A stretch of 10,967 nt of DNA from Rhodospirillaceae bacterium (GCA_028819955.1 JAPPKP010000377.1:1-10967); one strand, 5' to 3'; shown: positions 1 through 6,954, numbered from the stretch's first letter. A program made the numbers and translations. The notes: generated by a model not told the origin, from the letters alone.

Positions 1-48
1 GCGGCGCCCTCGCGGAGGCGCCGGCCGCAGGCCGGCTGCCGTGAGCGA
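1..48 (-). repeat. Left copy of 48-bp GC-rich inverted repeat
   Basis: This stretch is the exact reverse complement of 10408-10455. It contains a perfect 7-bp stem with a 3-nt loop at 20-36 (GCCGGCC-GCA-GGCCGGC) and two GGCGCC copies at 3-8 and 17-22 that can also pair. Just beyond the exact match, the outer flank resembles that of the right copy: a TCTTTT tract, read on the minus strand, lies next to it, with a 2-nt length difference. It touches the window edge, so it may extend further left. It behaves like a REP-like, structure-forming intergenic element; the class name is an inference. Confidence 0.85.
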
Positions 49-54
49 AAAGAT

Positions 55-91
55 CCAAGAGCGTTTCCGCTCATAGCGGTAGCGCTCTTGG
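55..91 (-). terminator. Long stem-loop, possible minus-strand terminator
   Basis: The outer arms CCAAGAGCG (55-63) and CGCTCTTGG (83-91) are perfectly complementary. An inner stem CCGCT (67-71) / AGCGG (75-79) closes a CAT loop, with a short internal bulge between the stems. Read on the minus strand, the hairpin is followed by ATCTTTT, which fits a Rho-independent terminator in that direction. No T-tract follows on the plus strand. No minus-strand gene is seen immediately upstream, so it could instead be part of the neighbouring repeat element or a 5' regulatory structure for the methyltransferase. Confidence 0.4.
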
Positions 92-139
92 GGCGCGCCG
101 GCCTTGACACGCGCGCCGGGGCGCGGAGAGTGCCCAGCT

Positions 140-1000
140 ATGGACGCGGACGCGATCAAGCGCGAAACCGAGCTCGTGAGGGCCGACTGGGCCGGGCGGG
201 GGCGCCATTGGGACCGGCGGGCCGACGAGATCGCCGAGCAGGCGGCCCGCATGAACGCACCGCTGATCGAAGCGGCCGACATCGGGCCCGGCCAGCAGGT
301 CTGCGACATCGCCACGGGCGCCGGCGAGCCCGCACTCAGCGTCGCAGCCCTGGTGGGAGCGGACGGCCGCGTCTTCGCCACCGATCTCTGTCCCGAAATG
401 ATGCTGGGCGCACGGCGCCGGGCCGCAGCCCAGGGCCTCGGCAACATCACCTTCAGGACTGCCGACATGCTGGCGCTCCCCGATGCGGATTCGGCGTTCG
501 ACCGGGTGATCTGCCGCTTCGGGCTGATGTTCTGCCCTGCACCTTCGCGCGCTGCCGCTGAAGCGCGGCGCGTGCTCAAGCCCGACGGCCGGGTGGCCTA
601 CCTGGTCTGGGGCCCGCGCGAGGAGACGACCATGTTCGTCGTCTTCGTCGCCGCCGCCGAGGCCGTGCTGGGCCCTCTCGATACGGTGGACGACGTCGAC
701 CTCGCCCGGCCGTTTTCGCTCGGCGCCCCCGGCGCGCTCGCCCAGGCGCTCACAGACGCCGGCTTGACCGAAGTGGAGGAACGCGAGGTCCGCTTCGCGC
801 CGCGGGTGCCTGCACAGGCGCCGTTCTGGCAGGCCCAGTTCGACATGACCTTCGGCCGTGCTCTGGATGGCGCCTCGGAGGCAACGCAGAGCGCTCTGAA
901 GGAAGCCGTGGCGGCAGGCTTCGAGCGCCTGAGAGAGGGCGACGAAGTCCCGATGGACGTGCACGTGCGGATCGGCACAGGCGTGAAGCCGGCAGACTGA
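140..1000 (+). CDS. Class I SAM-dependent methyltransferase (UbiE/Methyltransf_11 type)
   Basis: This encodes a 286-residue cytosolic enzyme that should transfer a methyl group from S-adenosylmethionine; the acceptor is unknown. Motif I is VCDIATGAGEP at residues 54-64. The acidic end of strand 2 is VFATDL (78-83, D82). The adenine-contacting stretch is TADMLALP (107-114). FDRVICRFGLMF (120-131) and RRVLKPDGRVAYLVW (143-157) are the usual post-motif strands of the UbiE-like fold. The C-terminal 130 residues are less typical and probably form the acceptor site. The ATG at 140 was chosen because GGAGAG (125-130) sits at normal spacing; a TTG at 104 in the same frame would add 12 unlikely residues. 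It stands alone, convergent with the minus-strand block, with no partner gene to suggest the acceptor. Confidence 0.85.
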   Translation: MDADAIKRETELVRADWAGRGRHWDRRADEIAEQAARMNAPLIEAADIGPGQQVCDIATGAGEPALSVAALVGADGRVFATDLCPEMMLGARRRAAAQGLGNITFRTADMLALPDADSAFDRVICRFGLMFCPAPSRAAAEARRVLKPDGRVAYLVWGPREETTMFVVFVAAAEAVLGPLDTVDDVDLARPFSLGAPGALAQALTDAGLTEVEEREVRFAPRVPAQAPFWQAQFDMTFGRALDGASEATQSALKEAVAAGFERLREGDEVPMDVHVRIGTGVKPAD

Positions 1001-1004
1001 GCCC

Positions 1005-1020
1005 GCGCCGGAACCGGCGC
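1005..1020. terminator. Short GC hairpin after the methyltransferase
   Basis: GCGCCG and CGGCGC flank a GAAC loop four bases after the methyltransferase stop. There is no T-tract on the plus strand. It lies between convergent genes (stops at 1000 and 1101), so it may slow transcription from either side. The remaining 80 bp of this gap hold only a 6-bp dyad ACGTTA/TAACGT (1055-1074) of unknown meaning. Confidence 0.3.
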
Positions 1021-1100
1021 CGGCAGCCCTCACAAAGAAATGTGGTAAAACAGCACGTTACGCGCGACTAACGTCGTCCTGGGAAGCTGGAGCCCCGGAT

Positions 1101-1289
1101 TTACGCGGAGTGCGCGTGCTCGCTCTCCAGCCGCGCGATCTCGTCCTTGAGCCGGAGTTTCTGGCGCTTGAGCCCCTGAATTTCGAGATTGTCGCCGCGG
1201 CCCGCGAGCGCGTCGATTTCCGCATTGAGCGACTGATGTTCGGCGCGCAACGCCTCCAGGCGCTGCGCGATCGAGTCCTGATCGGTCAT
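1101..1289 (-). CDS. YdcH/DUF465 family small coiled-coil protein
   Basis: This is a 62-residue protein that looks helical throughout. The family signature is visible as LKRQKLRLKDEIARLE near the C-terminus, preceded by a heptad-like N-terminal helix (IAQRLEALRAEHQSLNAEI). Known DUF465/YdcH proteins are 55-80 residues, so the length fits; their molecular role is not established. The ATG at 1289 is preceded on the minus strand by AAGGGGG at close spacing, a strong ribosome binding site. It lies 99 bp downstream of the glutamine-synthetase-like gene on the same strand and could be read through from it or from its own promoter in that gap. Confidence 0.85.
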   Translation of the reverse strand: MTDQDSIAQRLEALRAEHQSLNAEIDALAGRGDNLEIQGLKRQKLRLKDEIARLESEHAHSA

Positions 1290-1340
1290 TCGTCCCCCTT
1301 CATGCTGTCTAAGTCGGCGCGTCGACGCCCTGACTCCAAC

Positions 1341-1346
1341 GATATA
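1341..1346 (-). promoter_or_regulatory. Possible -10 box for the YdcH gene
   Basis: TATATC on the minus strand is an AT island in an otherwise GC-rich 99-bp gap, about 50 bp upstream of the YdcH start. A weak -35-like TTTTCG lies 17 bp further upstream. This is only suggestive. Confidence 0.22.
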
Positions 1347-1388
1347 GTGGCAGAAGGCCGCCGCGAAAAGACGCTTGCGCGCCCGCTC

Positions 1389-2747
1389 TCAGATGGTCTC
1401 GAAGTAGCGCTCGTACTCCCAGGCGCTGATCTGGCTCTTCTGCCAGGCGCGCCAGAGGTTGATCTCGGCCCGGCGTGAGAGTGCATAGTGATTCACGAAG
1501 CGGTCGCCGAAAGCGCTGCGCAAGAAGGCGGAACCCTCGAAGACCTCCACCGCTCTCTCCAGGGTGGCCGGCAGCTTGGTGTAGCTCTCGTCGAGCGCCG
1601 CGTTGCCGGTGCAGAGCGGCGGCGGCTCCAGGGCGCGCTCGATCCCGTCGAGGCCGGCGGCCAGCATGCCGCCGATGATGAGATAAGCGTTGGCATCGGC
1701 GCCGGGCAGCCGGTTCTCGAAGCGCGCGCCGTGGGGCACCGGTCGGGTGATCAGCCGCAACGCCGCGCTGCGGTTGTCGTCGCCCCAGGATGCGTTCTCG
1801 GGCACCCAGTGCTGCCAGTCACGGCGCCTGAACGAGTTGATGTTGGGTGTGCAGAGCGCGACCAGCGCCGGCAGATGCTCCAGCTGGCCGGCGACGTAGT
1901 GCCTCGCGATCTCGCTCAGACCGTCTCCGCCCCAGAACGCGTTCTTGCCGCCCTGCCAGAGGCTCTGGTGGACGTGCCCGCCCGAGCCGGGCAGGTCGGC
2001 ATCGAGCTTCGCCATGAAGGTCGCGATCATGCCGCGCTCGGCGCAGAGCTCCTTGAGGTAAGTCTTCGCGCGCATGGCGCCGTCGGCGGCGGCGAGCGCG
2101 GGGGCATGGGCCAGCGCAAACTCGATGGCGCCGTGGCCGAGCTCCGTGTGCATCGAAACCACCGGAGCTCCCACCTCCTCCATGCGCTGCATGAAGGTCT
2201 CGAACACGGCGCGGAGCGCAGGCAGACGCACCAGGCTGTAGGCGTTTCGCCCGCGCGAGACCGGCGAGAGGGTCGCGGGTGAGAGCGACGGGGCGTTATC
2301 GTCCACGTAGTAGACGAAGACCTCGTATTCGAGCGCGAAGCGCGGTTCGAAACCCATCTGGGCGGCCTTTTCGGCGGCACACCGGAGCATCGTGCGCGGG
2401 CACTCCGGCGTCATGGTGCCGTCGGCGTCGTGGATGTCGAGGATGGCCGCCACCGTGTCCGGCCGCCAGGGCAGCCGGCAGACGGTGGCGGGGTCCGGCT
2501 TTCCGTACACGTCGGCAAAGCCGTTCTCGTAGGACGAGAACGGCGAGAGATAGACATCGTCCGCCGTGGTCAGCCCGTAGATGATGTTCGACCAGCCGAT
2601 CTCGGCCGACAGCCCCTTGTCGAGCGCAAGCAGCTTGCCGCGCAACCCGCCATCCAGGTCCGGCGTCTCGACCTGGACGAAGCGGACGCCTTCGGCGCGC
2701 ATCCGCTCGCGCAGCGCTGCCAAGCCCTCGTTCGCCGTGCCGCTCAT
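1389..2747 (-). CDS. Glutamine-synthetase-like ligase (PuuA/GlnT-type)
   Basis: This is a 452-residue, probably cytosolic, ATP-dependent ligase of the glutamine synthetase superfamily. Glutamine synthetase landmarks are present in order: the metal-binding glutamates in ALEYEVF (E140, E142), TELGHGAIEF (E202, E209), the GSGGHVH loop with H258 (254-260), NINSFRR (302-308), WGDDNRSAALR (321-331), ENRLPGADANAYL (344-356, R346) and a C-terminal EYERYFETI. The family includes gamma-glutamylpolyamine synthetases and other amine glutamylating enzymes as well as true GlnA. The N-terminal region (VQVETPDLDGGLRGKLL) is of the non-GlnA type, and I saw no GlnA-style adenylylation loop, so gamma-glutamylation of an amine is more likely than bulk ammonia assimilation. 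The amine is unknown. Its ATG overlaps the TGA of the upstream gene as ATGA, and GGGGAAAA lies upstream, so translation is probably coupled. Confidence 0.88.
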   Translation of the reverse strand: MSGTANEGLAALRERMRAEGVRFVQVETPDLDGGLRGKLLALDKGLSAEIGWSNIIYGLTTADDVYLSPFSSYENGFADVYGKPDPATVCRLPWRPDTVAAILDIHDADGTMTPECPRTMLRCAAEKAAQMGFEPRFALEYEVFVYYVDDNAPSLSPATLSPVSRGRNAYSLVRLPALRAVFETFMQRMEEVGAPVVSMHTELGHGAIEFALAHAPALAAADGAMRAKTYLKELCAERGMIATFMAKLDADLPGSGGHVHQSLWQGGKNAFWGGDGLSEIARHYVAGQLEHLPALVALCTPNINSFRRRDWQHWVPENASWGDDNRSAALRLITRPVPHGARFENRLPGADANAYLIIGGMLAAGLDGIERALEPPPLCTGNAALDESYTKLPATLERAVEVFEGSAFLRSAFGDRFVNHYALSRRAEINLWRAWQKSQISAWEYERYFETI

Positions 2748-3814
2748 TGCGTTTTCCCCACGCCGGCCGTCGTCGGCTTCTCATAGCCCACACTGGTATA
2801 GGCCCGCTCCGGCACCAGCGCAGGATCCTTGTAGACCGACCAGCGGCAGACGCCGCCGTGCCGCGCCTCGGGCCAGGTGGGCGGGTCGATCACCCGCGTC
2901 GGGTAGCCGAAGCGGCGGATCGGCATGCGCTGATTGAGCTGGCAGCAGTGGACGCAGTAGATGCAGACGCCGGTCTTGCCCCAGGCCCAGTCATGGGCTT
3001 CGGTGGTCACGGCGAAGCCGTAGGGCGGCGCCATGCGCGGGCCTTCGGGATTGTCCTCGCGGTAGGTGCGCCCGCCGGAGCCGCAGGGGTCGAAGCTCAG
3101 CACCCAGCGGTCGTGCTCTTCCTCGATCTCGATGGCGCCCATGCGCCCCGGCCCGCTCAGATGGCCGCGTAGCGAAAGCGCGGCGACCAGGATCAGCCGG
3201 TGCATCGAGCGGGACCACGGGTGTGTCGCGGTGTCGTAGACGTCGTAAGTCTCGTACATCGGCGCCATCAGCTCGTCCCATAGCGGGCCGATGCGGCGCT
3301 CGCCCAGGTGGTGGACCATGAGGTCGAGCATCCCGTAGACCAGATCGCAGCCCCGGTCGTGGGTCTCGAGCCAGAGCGTGCGGGCGCGCTCCAGGCTCGC
3401 GCGAGCCGCGGCTGCATCGCCGGCGCGGCAGTCCGCCTCGACCTCGTCGATTGCGGCGGTGTAGGCGGCCCAGCCCGCGTGGATGTCGAAGGGTTCTCCC
3501 GCATCCCCGGCCAGCAGCGCATGCAGCCGGGCCTCGCCCGCCGCGATCTCGGCTTCGTCGACGCCCTCGCTGGCGAGCGTGTCCCTGATCTGGTCGGCCC
3601 AAAGGGCGTAGAGCTCGTAGCCCTCGAGCGCTTCCTCGACCGTATGGCGGGCGAGCGCCGCGGCGTCGTCGAAGCGCCCGTCGTCGAGCGCCGCGGCTGC
3701 CAGCGCGTATGAGGACGCGGCATGCTCCGCCCAGCCGCCGGCGCGCACCGGGTGCCCGACGATGGGATCGTCAACGAGCGGCCCCGCAGCGCCTCGGATC
3801 GCCTCCCCAGCCAC
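2744..3814 (-). CDS. Unrecognised protein with C-terminal cysteine cluster
   Basis: This is a 356-residue protein that I cannot place in a named family. The N-terminal 150 residues are Ala/Glu-rich and look helical, with repeat-like segments (AAAALDDGRFDDAAALARHT, then EALEGYELYALWADQI). The C-terminal third holds DPCGSGG (242-248, C244), a cluster CIYCVHCC (C284, C287, C290, C291) and GVCRWSVYKDP (321-331, C323). Those residues could bind a metal or support redox or nucleophilic chemistry, which is an inference. It has no signal peptide or membrane segment. The GTG at 3814 is the only reasonable start, with AGGA about 6 nt upstream. Its stop codon overlaps the start of the glutamine-synthetase-like gene, so the two are probably made together and act in the same pathway. 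Confidence 0.75.
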   Translation of the reverse strand: MAGEAIRGAAGPLVDDPIVGHPVRAGGWAEHAASSYALAAAALDDGRFDDAAALARHTVEEALEGYELYALWADQIRDTLASEGVDEAEIAAGEARLHALLAGDAGEPFDIHAGWAAYTAAIDEVEADCRAGDAAAARASLERARTLWLETHDRGCDLVYGMLDLMVHHLGERRIGPLWDELMAPMYETYDVYDTATHPWSRSMHRLILVAALSLRGHLSGPGRMGAIEIEEEHDRWVLSFDPCGSGGRTYREDNPEGPRMAPPYGFAVTTEAHDWAWGKTGVCIYCVHCCQLNQRMPIRRFGYPTRVIDPPTWPEARHGGVCRWSVYKDPALVPERAYTSVGYEKPTTAGVGKTQ

Positions 3815-3846
3815 GCTTTGTCCTAGCCGTACTGCAGTCCACTGCT

Positions 3847-3860
3847 CCGCGGCGCCGCGG
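3847..3860. promoter_or_regulatory. 14-bp perfect palindrome upstream of the Cys-cluster gene
   Basis: CCGCGGCGCCGCGG is its own reverse complement and lies 33 bp upstream of the GTG start at 3814, in the 107-bp gap after the MDR gene. It could be an operator or a small hairpin. High GC makes chance palindromes common, and no clear promoter boxes accompany it. Confidence 0.25.
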
Positions 3861-3921
3861 GGCTGCCGCAGGGTAGAAAATCTGCTCCGTCGGGTAAAGG
3901 AGGCTGCGCGTGAGTGCGAAT

Positions 3922-4911
3922 TCAGCCTTCGGTCCGCTCCACCGTCAGCACCTGCTTGCCGACCACGCTGCGGTTGCGGAATCCGTCCAGCGCCGCAGGC
4001 GCCTCTTCAAGCGGCATGCGGCGGGAGACGAGAGGCTTCAGCGCGCCTTCCTCGTACCAGCGGAAGAGATCGTCGAAATAGGCGCGGTTCGCAGCGCGGT
4101 CGCGCTGGGCAAAGGCGCCCCAGGCGACGCCGACCACGCTGATCTCCTTGAGCAGAACGATGTTGGTCTTGGCCTCGGCGATGCGGCCGGAGGCGAAGCC
4201 GATAACCAGCAACCGGCCGTTCCACGCGATGCAGCGCATGGACGCATCGAAGATGTCGCCGCCCACCGGGTCGTAGATCACGTCGGCCCCGCGCCCGTCG
4301 GTCAAGGCCTTGACCCGCTCGCGCAAGTCCTCGGTACGGTAGTTGATCAGGTGGTCGGCGCCGTGCGCATGCGCGAGCGCAAGCTTCTCTTCGCTGCTGG
4401 CGGCCGCGATCACCGTTGCGCCGAGCCGCTTGCCGATCTCCACCGCAGAGAGCCCGACCCCGCCCGAGGCTCCTTGCACCAGCAGCGTCTCGCCCCGGGC
4501 CAAGGCCGCGCGCCCGACGAGCGCGTGGTAGCTGGTTCCGTAGACCACGGGGAAGGCCGCTGCGACATCGAACGGCATGGCATCGGGGATGGGAATCACA
4601 CACTCTGCCGGCGCCACCACCTCTTCGGCCATGCAACCGAAGGGCATGTAGGCCAGCACCCGGGTACCCGGTGCGGGCGCGTCCACCCCAGGCCCGCACT
4701 CGGTGACGATCCCTGAACATTCGAGGCCGGGGCTGAAGGGGAAGGGCGGCCTGACCTGGTACTTGCCTTCGATCAGCAGGAGATCGGGGAAGTTCACGCC
4801 GGCTGCGTGCACGGCAATGCGGACGCTGCCCGGCGCGAGCGCAGGCGGCTCCACGTCTTCGAACGCAAGTGTCTCGGGCGGGCCGAAGGCCTTGCAAACA
4901 ACCGCTTTCAT
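3922..4911 (-). CDS. NADPH:quinone oxidoreductase-like MDR protein
   Basis: This is a 329-residue medium-chain dehydrogenase/reductase of the quinone oxidoreductase type, cytosolic and expected to use NADPH. The GroES-like N-terminal domain includes VHAAGVNFPDLLLIEGKY (34-51) and PFSPGLECSGIV (58-69). The Rossmann cofactor loop is VQGASGGVGLSAVEIGKRLG (145-164), the AxxGxxG form seen in Qor-like members. The four-cysteine structural zinc lobe of alcohol dehydrogenases is absent. Length is normal for the family. Members reduce quinones, enoyl thioesters or other activated alkenes; the substrate here is not deducible. The ATG at 4911 has only a weak GAGACG upstream. It lies 49 bp after the RidA-family stop on the same strand, which suggests co-transcription. 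Confidence 0.88.
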   Translation of the reverse strand: MKAVVCKAFGPPETLAFEDVEPPALAPGSVRIAVHAAGVNFPDLLLIEGKYQVRPPFPFSPGLECSGIVTECGPGVDAPAPGTRVLAYMPFGCMAEEVVAPAECVIPIPDAMPFDVAAAFPVVYGTSYHALVGRAALARGETLLVQGASGGVGLSAVEIGKRLGATVIAAASSEEKLALAHAHGADHLINYRTEDLRERVKALTDGRGADVIYDPVGGDIFDASMRCIAWNGRLLVIGFASGRIAEAKTNIVLLKEISVVGVAWGAFAQRDRAANRAYFDDLFRWYEEGALKPLVSRRMPLEEAPAALDGFRNRSVVGKQVLTVERTEG

Positions 4912-4960
4912 GGCTTGACGTCTCGTGAACGGCGGGCTGAACGGAAGGGGCGGGTGCTTC

Positions 4961-5485
4961 TCAGTCCAGCACCGTTCCGTCGCGGGCGAGCGGGGGCGCT
5001 ATGGTGCCGCCGTCGAATTCCACCGTGGCGATCAGCTCGACCGAATGGTTCACCGCCAGCCCCCGGCAGCCGATGGCTGCGCGCGTCGGCATCAGACGCC
5101 GGCCGTATAGCTCGACCAGCAGGTCGACGGCGCCGTTGATGACGCGCGGCTGATCGACGAAATCCGGGCCTGAGTTCACGTAGCCGGTCAGATGCAGCAT
5201 CCGGTGCATGCGGTCGAGGTCGCCCAGCGCATACTTGATCAGGCCGAGGTAGCAGAGCATGCAATGGCGCGCCGCCTCGTAGCCCTCCTCGATGGTGCGG
5301 TCCTCGCCGAGGATGCCCGGAAGATAGGGCTTGCCGTCCTTCATGGGCGTGCAGCCCGAGAGATAGAGCACGCGCCCGAGGGCATGGTGCGAGACGTATT
5401 TCGCAGCCGCGGGGTTGGTGCCGTAGCTGTCTTCCAGCCGGGGGAGCGTCAGGCCCGCGGCTTCGATTTTCTGTTCGATGGTCAT
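4961..5485 (-). CDS. RidA/YjgF-family protein
   Basis: This encodes 174 residues of the YjgF/YER057c/UK114 superfamily. Archetypal RidA hydrolyses reactive enamine/imine intermediates made by PLP enzymes, releasing ammonia. The arginine that contacts the substrate carboxylate in RidA corresponds to R135 in PTRAAIG (133-139), and the C-terminal acidic strand VELIATVEF (149-157, E150) is present. The N-terminus MTIEQKIEAAGLTLP and the insertion around GKPYLPGILGEDRTIEEGYEAARH indicate the longer subgroup rather than orthology to E. coli RidA, so the reaction may differ. The ATG at 5485 was chosen over a TTG 30 nt upstream because it matches the family start. No Shine-Dalgarno precedes it, so the mRNA may be leaderless. 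It is the first gene of the minus-strand block. Confidence 0.86.
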   Translation of the reverse strand: MTIEQKIEAAGLTLPRLEDSYGTNPAAAKYVSHHALGRVLYLSGCTPMKDGKPYLPGILGEDRTIEEGYEAARHCMLCYLGLIKYALGDLDRMHRMLHLTGYVNSGPDFVDQPRVINGAVDLLVELYGRRLMPTRAAIGCRGLAVNHSVELIATVEFDGGTIAPPLARDGTVLD

Positions 5486-5491
5486 GGGCCG

Positions 5492-5520
5492 AGCATGGTG
5501 CGCGTCGGTGGCCAAGTCAA
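5492..5520 (-). promoter_or_regulatory. Possible promoter for the RidA gene
   Basis: On the minus strand TTGACT (5520-5515) is followed after 17 bp by CATGCT (5497-5492). The predicted transcription start then falls at about the ATG at 5485, which would fit the lack of a ribosome binding site. The -10 match is poor, so confidence is low. Confidence 0.25.
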
Positions 5521-5540
5521 CGACGGGCCGGCGCTTCGGC

Positions 5541-5553
5541 TATACTCGCGCCA
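5541..5553 (+). promoter_or_regulatory. TATACT -10 box, predicted leaderless start
   Basis: TATACT at 5541-5546 is a 5/6 match to the sigma-70 -10 consensus in a GC-rich region. The expected transcription start, about 7 nt downstream, coincides with the ATG at 5553, and no Shine-Dalgarno is present, so a leaderless transcript is predicted. No convincing -35 is visible at 17-bp spacing (CAACGA). Confidence 0.42.
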
Positions 5554-5921
5554 TGGGCAAGCCCGAGGCCACGAGCGATGACGACGACCCGGCCGCACTG
5601 GCCCGCCGCTTCCTCGACCTCTGGCAGGAGGAGACCGCCGGGACCGGCCGGGACAAAGGCCCCGGCGCGCTCACGCTCCGCCTCGCCTCCCTGCACCTCG
5701 CCCAGCTCGCAGGCGGCGGCGAGGCAGGGGGCTTGAATGCCGGCGCCGGCGCCGCGGCTGGGGCCGAGGCCGCTGCCGCTCCATCTGGGGATGGCGCTCA
5801 GCGTCTGGCTGAGCTCGCTCTCCGCCTTGCGGCATTCGAGGAGCGGATTGCTGAGCTGGCGGCACGCGGACCGGGCGCAGGCGACGGCCCTCCAGGAGGC
5901 GCTGACACAGGCCGATCCTGA
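5553..5921 (+). CDS. Small Ala/Gly-rich protein upstream of the PHA-synthase-like gene
   Basis: This is a 122-residue protein of unknown function. An acidic N-terminus leads into the helix PAALARRFLDLWQEE (13-27). A low-complexity Gly/Ala linker occupies about 55-80, and a heptad-like amphipathic helix RLAELALRLAAFEERIAELA (84-103) follows, before a Gly/Pro-rich tail. The layout (helix, flexible linker, coiled coil) recalls PHA granule or synthase accessory proteins such as PhaE, PhaR or phasins, but I see no diagnostic motif; this is inferred from layout and position. The -10 box directly before its ATG supports expression. Its last 185 nt overlap the next gene in a different frame, so the tail may be constrained by that gene's coding sequence. 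Confidence 0.55.
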   Translation: MGKPEATSDDDDPAALARRFLDLWQEETAGTGRDKGPGALTLRLASLHLAQLAGGGEAGGLNAGAGAAAGAEAAAAPSGDGAQRLAELALRLAAFEERIAELAARGPGAGDGPPGGADTGRS

Positions 5922-6954
5922 GGCCCTGGCGCGCGCGCTGGGTGCCGAGACGGCGGGACGCATCGGCACCTTCCTCGCCGGCATCGATGGCTACCGCGCA
6001 CACCCCTACCGGCGCCGCCTGCAAGACCCGCCGGTGCTCTGGCAGGCCGGCACGACGCGGGTGCTGGCTTTCGGCGGGGATGCGGCGGGGGCGCCCGTGC
6101 TGCTCGTGCCTTCGCTCATCAACCGCGCCTACATCCTCGATCTCACGGCGCAGCGCAGCTTCGCCCGCTATCTGCGGGAGCGGGGCTTGCGCCCTTACCT
6201 GCTCGACTGGGGGGCGCCGGGCGCGGACGAGCGAGCGTTCGGGCTCGACGACTACATCCTGGGCCGGCTCGCCCCGGCGCTGGAGGCGGTGCGCCGCGGC
6301 GCGGGCCGGCCAGTCGTGCTCGCCGGCTACTGCATGGGGGGCACGATGGTGCTGCCGCTCGCCGCCCGGTCGAGTGTAGCGACGCTGATCCTGCTGGCGA
6401 CGCCCTGGGATTTTTGGGGCGACGGCCGCCATCAGGCGCGGCTGATCGCGAACCATCTGCCGGGACTGACCGCCCTGATCGACGGTCTGGGGCAGCTGCC
6501 GCCCGATGCTCTCCAGGCCATGTTCGCCGCGCTCGACCCGCTGCTGGCGGCGCGCAAGTTCACCGCCTTCGCAGCGCTTCCTCCCGCTTCGGCCGCCGCG
6601 CGCAACTTCGTCGCGCTGGAGGACTGGCTCAACGACGCCGTGCCGCTCACCGGCCCCGTCGCCCGCGCCTGCCTGGAAGACTGGTACGGCGCGAATGCGC
6701 CCGCACGAGGGACTTGGCGCGTGGGCGGCGAGCCCGTGCAGCCTGAGCGCGTCACCTGCCCCGCGCTCAATGTCGTGCCGGCGCGCGATCGCATCGTCCC
6801 GCCCGCTTCGGCAGAAGCGCTGAGTGAGGCGCTCCCCGATGTGGAAACCTGGCGCCCTCCGCTCGGCCACATCGGCATGATGGCCAGCCCCCGCGCCAAG
6901 CGCCTGCTCTGGCGCAAGCTCGCGGACTGGATTTCTGCCCACGCCACCGCTTGA
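5737..6954 (+). CDS. PHA-synthase-like alpha/beta-fold protein (PhaC-related)
   Basis: This is a 405-residue alpha/beta-hydrolase-fold protein of the polyhydroxyalkanoate synthase superfamily. The nucleophile motif GYCMGG (197-202, C199) is the G-x-C-x-G-G lipase-like box of PHA synthases, with cysteine rather than serine. D351 (VPARDRIVPP) and H378 (PLGHIGMM) complete the expected triad. LVPSLINRAYILDL (123-136), YLLDWG (154-159) and LDDYILGRL (170-178) match class III/IV PhaC signatures. It lacks the long N-terminal domain of class I enzymes. The N-terminal segment around LGMALSVWLSSLSALRH may be an amphipathic surface helix. The ATG at 5737 is supported by AGGGGG (5726-5731) at 5-nt spacing; the next ATG (5791) is weaker. 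The first 185 nt overlap the upstream small gene. With phaB downstream, a role in polymerising or processing 3-hydroxyacyl-CoA is likely; depolymerase or acyltransferase activity cannot be excluded. Confidence 0.8.
   Translation: MPAPAPRLGPRPLPLHLGMALSVWLSSLSALRHSRSGLLSWRHADRAQATALQEALTQADPEALARALGAETAGRIGTFLAGIDGYRAHPYRRRLQDPPVLWQAGTTRVLAFGGDAAGAPVLLVPSLINRAYILDLTAQRSFARYLRERGLRPYLLDWGAPGADERAFGLDDYILGRLAPALEAVRRGAGRPVVLAGYCMGGTMVLPLAARSSVATLILLATPWDFWGDGRHQARLIANHLPGLTALIDGLGQLPPDALQAMFAALDPLLAARKFTAFAALPPASAAARNFVALEDWLNDAVPLTGPVARACLEDWYGANAPARGTWRVGGEPVQPERVTCPALNVVPARDRIVPPASAEALSEALPDVETWRPPLGHIGMMASPRAKRLLWRKLADWISAHATA

Noticed and set aside
104..139. TTGACA at 104-109 as a -35 box, or its TTG as the methyltransferase start
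   Set aside because: No -10-like hexamer follows at 16-18 bp. The extra 12 residues from the TTG do not resemble a methyltransferase N-terminus, while ATG 140 has a good ribosome binding site.
71..1033. A 320-codon minus-strand frame opposite the methyltransferase
   Set aside because: Composition is typical of an antisense shadow, and the plus strand carries clear SAM-binding motifs with a ribosome binding site.
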